A DNA stretch of 64,000 bases from Agrostemma githago (Eukaryota; Streptophyta; Magnoliopsida; Caryophyllales; Caryophyllaceae), in NCBI GenBank assembly GCA_958450325.1, contig OY288241.1, positions 41,292,278 through 41,356,277 on the forward strand, written 5' to 3'. Shown one piece after another: positions 59,955 to 64,000 of this stretch. Numbering within the stretch: the stretch's first letter is position 1; the number at the start of each line of letters is the position of its first letter. The notes under the pieces were generated by a model that saw nothing but the letters and a program-made list of their open reading frames with translations, was not told the origin of the DNA and searched no databases. The position numbers and the translations under genes were made by a program.

Positions 59955-62337
59955 TTTTTTTTTGGGTGAAATGTAAGTATTGCATTCAACAAAAATATCA
60001 ATAATATTTCATATTCTGTACACAACCAAATATAATATGTGCTAGTAAAATTAAAAAACTAGCAATTATATCCTATGTAACGAAGATACTTGATATTCTC
60101 ATCAGTAAACACATCCTTTGGGCACATTTTAATTCTACTCCTTGTATCCGCCACAATCTGCTTTGCCACACCATCAGGCTTGAGAAGTGAGCCTTCATTC
60201 TGGCCTTATTCCTTTGCATCTAGGTATAGTTGTAGCTAGCTGTCAGTAGGGCAGCATGAAGCTTCCAATATATAGTGTTGTTCTTGAGAGAAGTGATGTA
60301 GTTCAGCGTGGATCTGCAGGCAACAATCTGTTCTACAAAGGTCATAACTCTGGTGCTGTAAGTAAAGTTGAAGAACAGGAAAGGACCTATCTCTTATTCA
60401 TGCTGGCATAGACAACAATGATCATCCTCTATGCAGCATATCCTATGTAGTTTAGACTTTGTGTTGATACCATCTTGCATTATTAGCTGTATAATACGAG
60501 CATGCTTCGGTATGTTCCATAAATTCCAAACAAAGGCCACCCATGGAGGAGGGATTGGTTAAGGATTCAACCATTCATATCCACCCTTAATGGAGTACTC
60601 CTGAGGTTCATGAATCTTCTCATTATCCACGTATCCATGCTTTATCTTCTCCTTTACCTTATAAATAACCTTCCATGCCCAAGGAACGTCCTTAGGAGGG
60701 ACATAATCATGCCAAGCCGCTGATTTCAGGTGGAGGGAGGAGACCCATTTGATCCACAAGCTATCCCTTTTCTCATATATATTCAGTTAACTAGTTTCGC
60801 AACTGCTGCAACATTCCAACTTTCGGGGCGTTTAATGCCCAGACCACCTGCAATTTTTGGATTTGTTACAGTTTCCTATCCAACTAGGGGAACCCTTCTA
60901 TATTCCGCACTTCCATCCCACAAGAATTTTCTACATATAGCTTCAATTCTCTTGATAGTGTACTTAAGCAGGATAAAAATACAAGCCCAATAGTTATAAA
61001 GGGTATTAACCACAGAGTTAGTCAGTGTAACTCGTCCTGTATAAGAGAGATTGCGTGCCCCAATACTTCTGATTCTTTTCATGTCTTTTTAGTGAGAATG
61101 TTGCATTTCTGTCTGCTATGTTTCCCAGATTGAACTAGTACACGAAGGTATCTGAATGGAAGGGTGCCTTACTTGATTCGAGTCACCTGGAATATATCAG
61201 CCTTATCTGGCTCCTTCATACCACAGTAGTAAGCTTCAGAGTTCTCCTTATTCATGCTAAAGCCAAAGGCTTGTGAGACTGTAGTAAATGCACGCATGAT
61301 TAGTATAATACACGAAGTTTCCCCCTTACAGAACAGTAAGAGATCATCCGCAAACATCAAATGATTGAGCTTGAGCTCTACATACGCATTGTGGGTGGTC
61401 TTTGAATGGCCATTTCGTAGTTTCATAGGCAATTGTTCAAGTTAGATACTCCATACCAAGAGTAAAAAGAAGGGGGATATAGGGTCTCCCTGTATGAGTC
61501 CTCACTTGCCTCTAAAGAACCCAAAAGAGCTTCCATTCAAAACAATAGAGTAGGCAGTGGTAGATATGCATTGAATAATCATGGTTACAAACCTAGAAAG
61601 AAATTGTAGCGCCTTCAGCATGTTTTCCACAAAATCCCATTCAATAGTATCATAGGCCTTTTGGAGATCGAACTCAAACATACATCTTGGGGAAGCATTC
61701 TTTCTAGCGTACATCTTGACGAGATCTTGGAAAACCAACACATTCTCAATTATAAAACGTCCTTTGATAAATGCCCCTTGAGTGTCCTGAACTATCTCAG
61801 GAAGCACAAGCGCCAATCTGTTGCAAAGAAACTTAGAGATAACCTTTTAAAGCATGTTGCAACATGCAGTAGGCCTGAATTGAGTGACAGATTCAGGTGT
61901 ATCACCCTTGGGCACTAATGTGATATTCGTAGCATTAAGCTGTTTTGGGAGCTTTCCCGTAGTGAAGAAGTCTATGATGGCTTCACATATATCATTCCCA
62001 ATCACTGACCATGAGTCTTTATAGAATGAGTTTGAATACCCATCTGGGGCATGTGCCTTGTCCCTAGGGACAGCCATAAAGGCCCTTTTGATCTCACCCT
62101 TTGTCACAGGAGTGAGGAGCAGACCCTGTTGAGTTGGACTACACACCGGCCCCTTTGCTATAATTCCAGGTCCGACAGGTTGCACATGGTTGTTAGTCCC
62201 TAGCAATCCCTGATAATAATTAAGAAACACTTCCTGTATAATGGCACTATCACTACATAGCACCTCATTGATGTTCTTAACCTGAGTTACTTTTATGTGT
62301 GGGGTAGGGTGTTGTCTACCTTATACTTGATGATACC
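59955..62337 (-). mobile_element. L1-type LINE, 3' part
   Basis: The minus strand ends GAATGCAATACTTACATTTC-ACCC plus an A9 tail (59955-59963), a typical plant LINE 3' end. Upstream lie zf-RVT and reverse transcriptase blocks. The 5' part with endonuclease is not visible; the LINE is interrupted at 62337 by a hAT transposon that continues past the window, so its 5' part may lie beyond. Confidence 0.85.
60190..62263 (-). pseudogene. LINE reverse transcriptase with C-terminal zf-RVT, several frame breaks
   Basis: In order on the minus strand: EIKRAFMAVPRDKAHAPDGY and ITLVPKGDTPESVTQFRP (62263-61850), DTQGAFIKGRFIIENVLVFQ and FEFDLQKAYDTIEWDFV (RT motif A, about 61650), LKLNHLMFADDLLLFCKG (the catalytic F-A-D-D box, about 61340), RNLSYTGRVTLTNSVVN (about 61040), then AWKVIYKVKEKIKHGY and FVWNLWNIPKHARIIQL (zf-RVT, 60680-60460). 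Each block is in a different frame from the next or separated by stops. Copies RNA into DNA at the target site when intact. Confidence 0.85.
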
Positions 62338-62500
62338 TAAGGGTGTTCACCGGTCCGGAACCGGACCGGACCGGACCCGGTTGGACCGAAGATCGGCCAT
62401 GTGCCATCGCCAGAACCAAAATCCTGACCGGATGGGTGTCAGACCGTACCGGAACCGGACCTGTCTTAACCCGGACCGGACCGGTCGACCCGACTGGCGC
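62338..62500. repeat. hAT subterminal CCGGACCGG motifs
   Basis: GGTCCGGAACCGG, GGACCGGACCGG, ACCGGAACCGG and GGACCGGACCGG are clustered within 160 bp of the end, a density typical of transposase-binding subterminal regions. Confidence 0.6.
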
Positions 62501-62869
62501 GTAAATGGTTGTAAGTTTGTAACTTGTAAAGTTGTAAGTAGTAACTTGTAAGAATTTGGTTAAGATGCAACGTGCCAACGTATAATGTTTATACATGAGT
62601 ACGTAATAAAATTTGAGAAGTAAATAGCAAAGTCCAAAGATAAAAATAAAATACGAAACTAATAATGTATGCTTAAAATTTAATAATGATGAGACCAATA
62701 AAATCTTCAAATCTTTGAGGTCGTCGGTCTTCAAAGTTGGACAACGACATCTTCTTCATCGACTATTGTCGTATATGTCAAATCTATATAAAATTAAATT
62801 GACCACTTATGTTCGGAAAATATCAAGTAAGTCGGGAATAGGAATAATACTGTATAAATTTAATGGAAA

Positions 62870-63999
62870 TAACTAAATAAGCGTATAAGTTCGGAAATAC
62901 CTTTTTCATGTTTTTCAAGTTCTTCTAATTTGTCTTCCATGTTAAGCCCTTTATCATTTCTTGGCCGAATCCAATCTTGTGCACATAAGAGTGCTTCAAC
63001 AATCTTAGATGACATAAAATAAAAAAAATTCGTGGTTAAAGTCTTCAATAGACATTCAAAGAAAATTAAAAGAGAGTAGAAAAAATAAATAAGAACTAAA
63101 ATGTCTAAATATATATTACCTTTGGGGTCAATGAGCTTCTAAATGGTGATAGATGTCGACGACCGGCACTAAAAGACGACTCTGAAGCTACAGTAGAAAT
63201 AGACACTGCTAAAACATCACGTGCTAAACGTGACAAAATAGGGTACCGAGGAACGTTCAGTTTCCACCATGTCAACACATCATAATCTTGTTCGTGGTCC
63301 CCAAGTATTTTGTCTAAATATCTATCAAGCGCGGATTTTGAATACCCACCATCCGACCTTGTCCTCCGAACTTGGCATTCAATAGCTTTTTGAAATCTAA
63401 AGAATCATCATGTCCAACACTACTACCCACACCATGTGTACTCTCATCATTTTGAGGAGCCAAAGGGGCATATTATCTCCTATACTCATCAAATAACCCC
63501 ATTGCTTTAGCATACACTAGTTTGCTCATTTCTTCATCTTTAGGCGCACCATAAACACTAGTGAAAGCAACTTCAAACCTACTAACTTAACATGCGGATC
63601 AAGAATAGCTCCCATATAAACCAAGACATTCATCTTCTCAACATCTCCCCAATACTTGTCAAATTTCTTTTTCATAGCACATGACATAGCTTTAAAGTCA
63701 TCATCATCGCTAGTACTAAATTTATTTAACTGATGAAGTGCACGAGCAATGAAAAAGAAACTAGAATCACTAGTCACATACAATGAAGCAGAAAATTTTT
63801 CAGTCAAAACTTTAAACTCCTTCAAAAATTTCATCAATGATTCAACTACACCCCAATCATGGTCACTAAGAGCACCAGATTGTTCTACCTCAATAGGATT
63901 CCCAAACTCATCAACATCATCTGAACCTGGACCAAGTTCGTTTCCTAAAGGGTTAACTGGAACATTTACATCATCCTTAAATTTCAAAGCGATTTCCAA
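62870..63999 (-). pseudogene. hAT transposase, C-terminal half, frameshifted
   Basis: From the right edge: WGVVESLMKFLKEFKVLTEK, YVTSDSSFFF, MKKKFDKYWGDVEKMNVL and GAILDPHVKL are the catalytic-domain C-terminal part of plant hAT (RICESLEEPER/DAYSLEEPER-like) proteins. Near 63570 a frameshift leads into FTSVYGAPKDEE and, after a stop and a second shift, LDRYL, DVLTWWKLNVPRYPILSRLA and STVASESSFSAGRRHL (about 63330-63150), the hAT dimerisation domain. A splice donor follows, and ALLCAQDWIRP lies in the next exon near 62980. Two frameshifts and at least one stop; not functional. Confidence 0.8.
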
Positions 64000-64000
64000 C

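Larger units (their letters stand above)
62338..64000 (-). mobile_element. hAT transposon, one end and C-terminal transposase (partial)
   Basis: The left end starts TAAGGGTGTTCACCGG after ATGATACC, the expected 8 bp target duplication. GC-rich CCGGACCGG steps follow, then the 3' part of a transposase on the minus strand. The element runs off the right edge. Confidence 0.75.

Overview
The window is nuclear DNA of a flowering plant (a eudicot is likely). It is AT-rich and has no complete host gene. It contains the LTR retrotransposon lineages found in angiosperms (Athila-like, Tat-like, chromovirus-like, copia), an L1-type LINE, hAT, CACTA and Stowaway elements, and a Helitron of the plant type that pairs an RPA-like gene with Rep/Pif1-helicase. 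Nearly every coding stretch is a transposon gene or a captured host exon, and nearly all are broken. Species cannot be decided from the sequence.

Left part (1-6.9 kb): an Athila-like retrotransposon on the minus strand runs off the left edge (5' LTR 1022-2490). It sits in a Tat-like element (2491-3865), which itself interrupts a short-LTR copia remnant (3866-4615). A 72-78 bp tandem repeat follows (4678-5330), then sequence I cannot assign and a possible second copia-type LTR.

Centre (6.9-40 kb): a solo chromovirus-like LTR (6883-8614 plus 38768-40008, TSD AACAA on both sides) was split by a minus-strand Helitron of about 30 kb (8615-38767). The Helitron has a clear 3' hairpin plus CTAG, a TC 5' end and the A/T target. 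It carries RPA1-like exons (36990-38240), a decayed Rep/helicase gene (13290-18659) and two plus-strand exons that resemble the XS domain of SGS3/FDM silencing proteins (10022-10360 and 12285-12701). A non-autonomous chromovirus-like retroelement (20936-36906) lies inside the Helitron. It was in turn hit by a 641 bp Helitron, a CACTA-type MITE, a nearly intact non-autonomous Athila-like element (27434-35278) and a Stowaway MITE.

Right part (40-64 kb): a trinucleotide-rich locus was interrupted by two solo LTRs (41001-49052, TSD GTACT; 49387-54032, TSD GTGTT). The first contains a 4.2 kb CACTA-type element that captured exons of a SUMO-conjugating enzyme, a respiratory burst oxidase and an F-box/LRR gene. 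The second contains a Tat-like solo LTR (TSD ATCGT) with a hAT MITE inside it. A second Tat-like LTR, a broken LINE and the end of a broken hAT transposon complete the window.

The most unusual signals are the XS-like captures in the Helitron, the Rep gene whose HUH histidines are replaced, the multi-gene capture in the CACTA element, arrays of CGATCG-centred palindromes just upstream of TATA boxes in LTRs, and a stretch under 20 bp in one LTR family hit by three different transposons in three copies.
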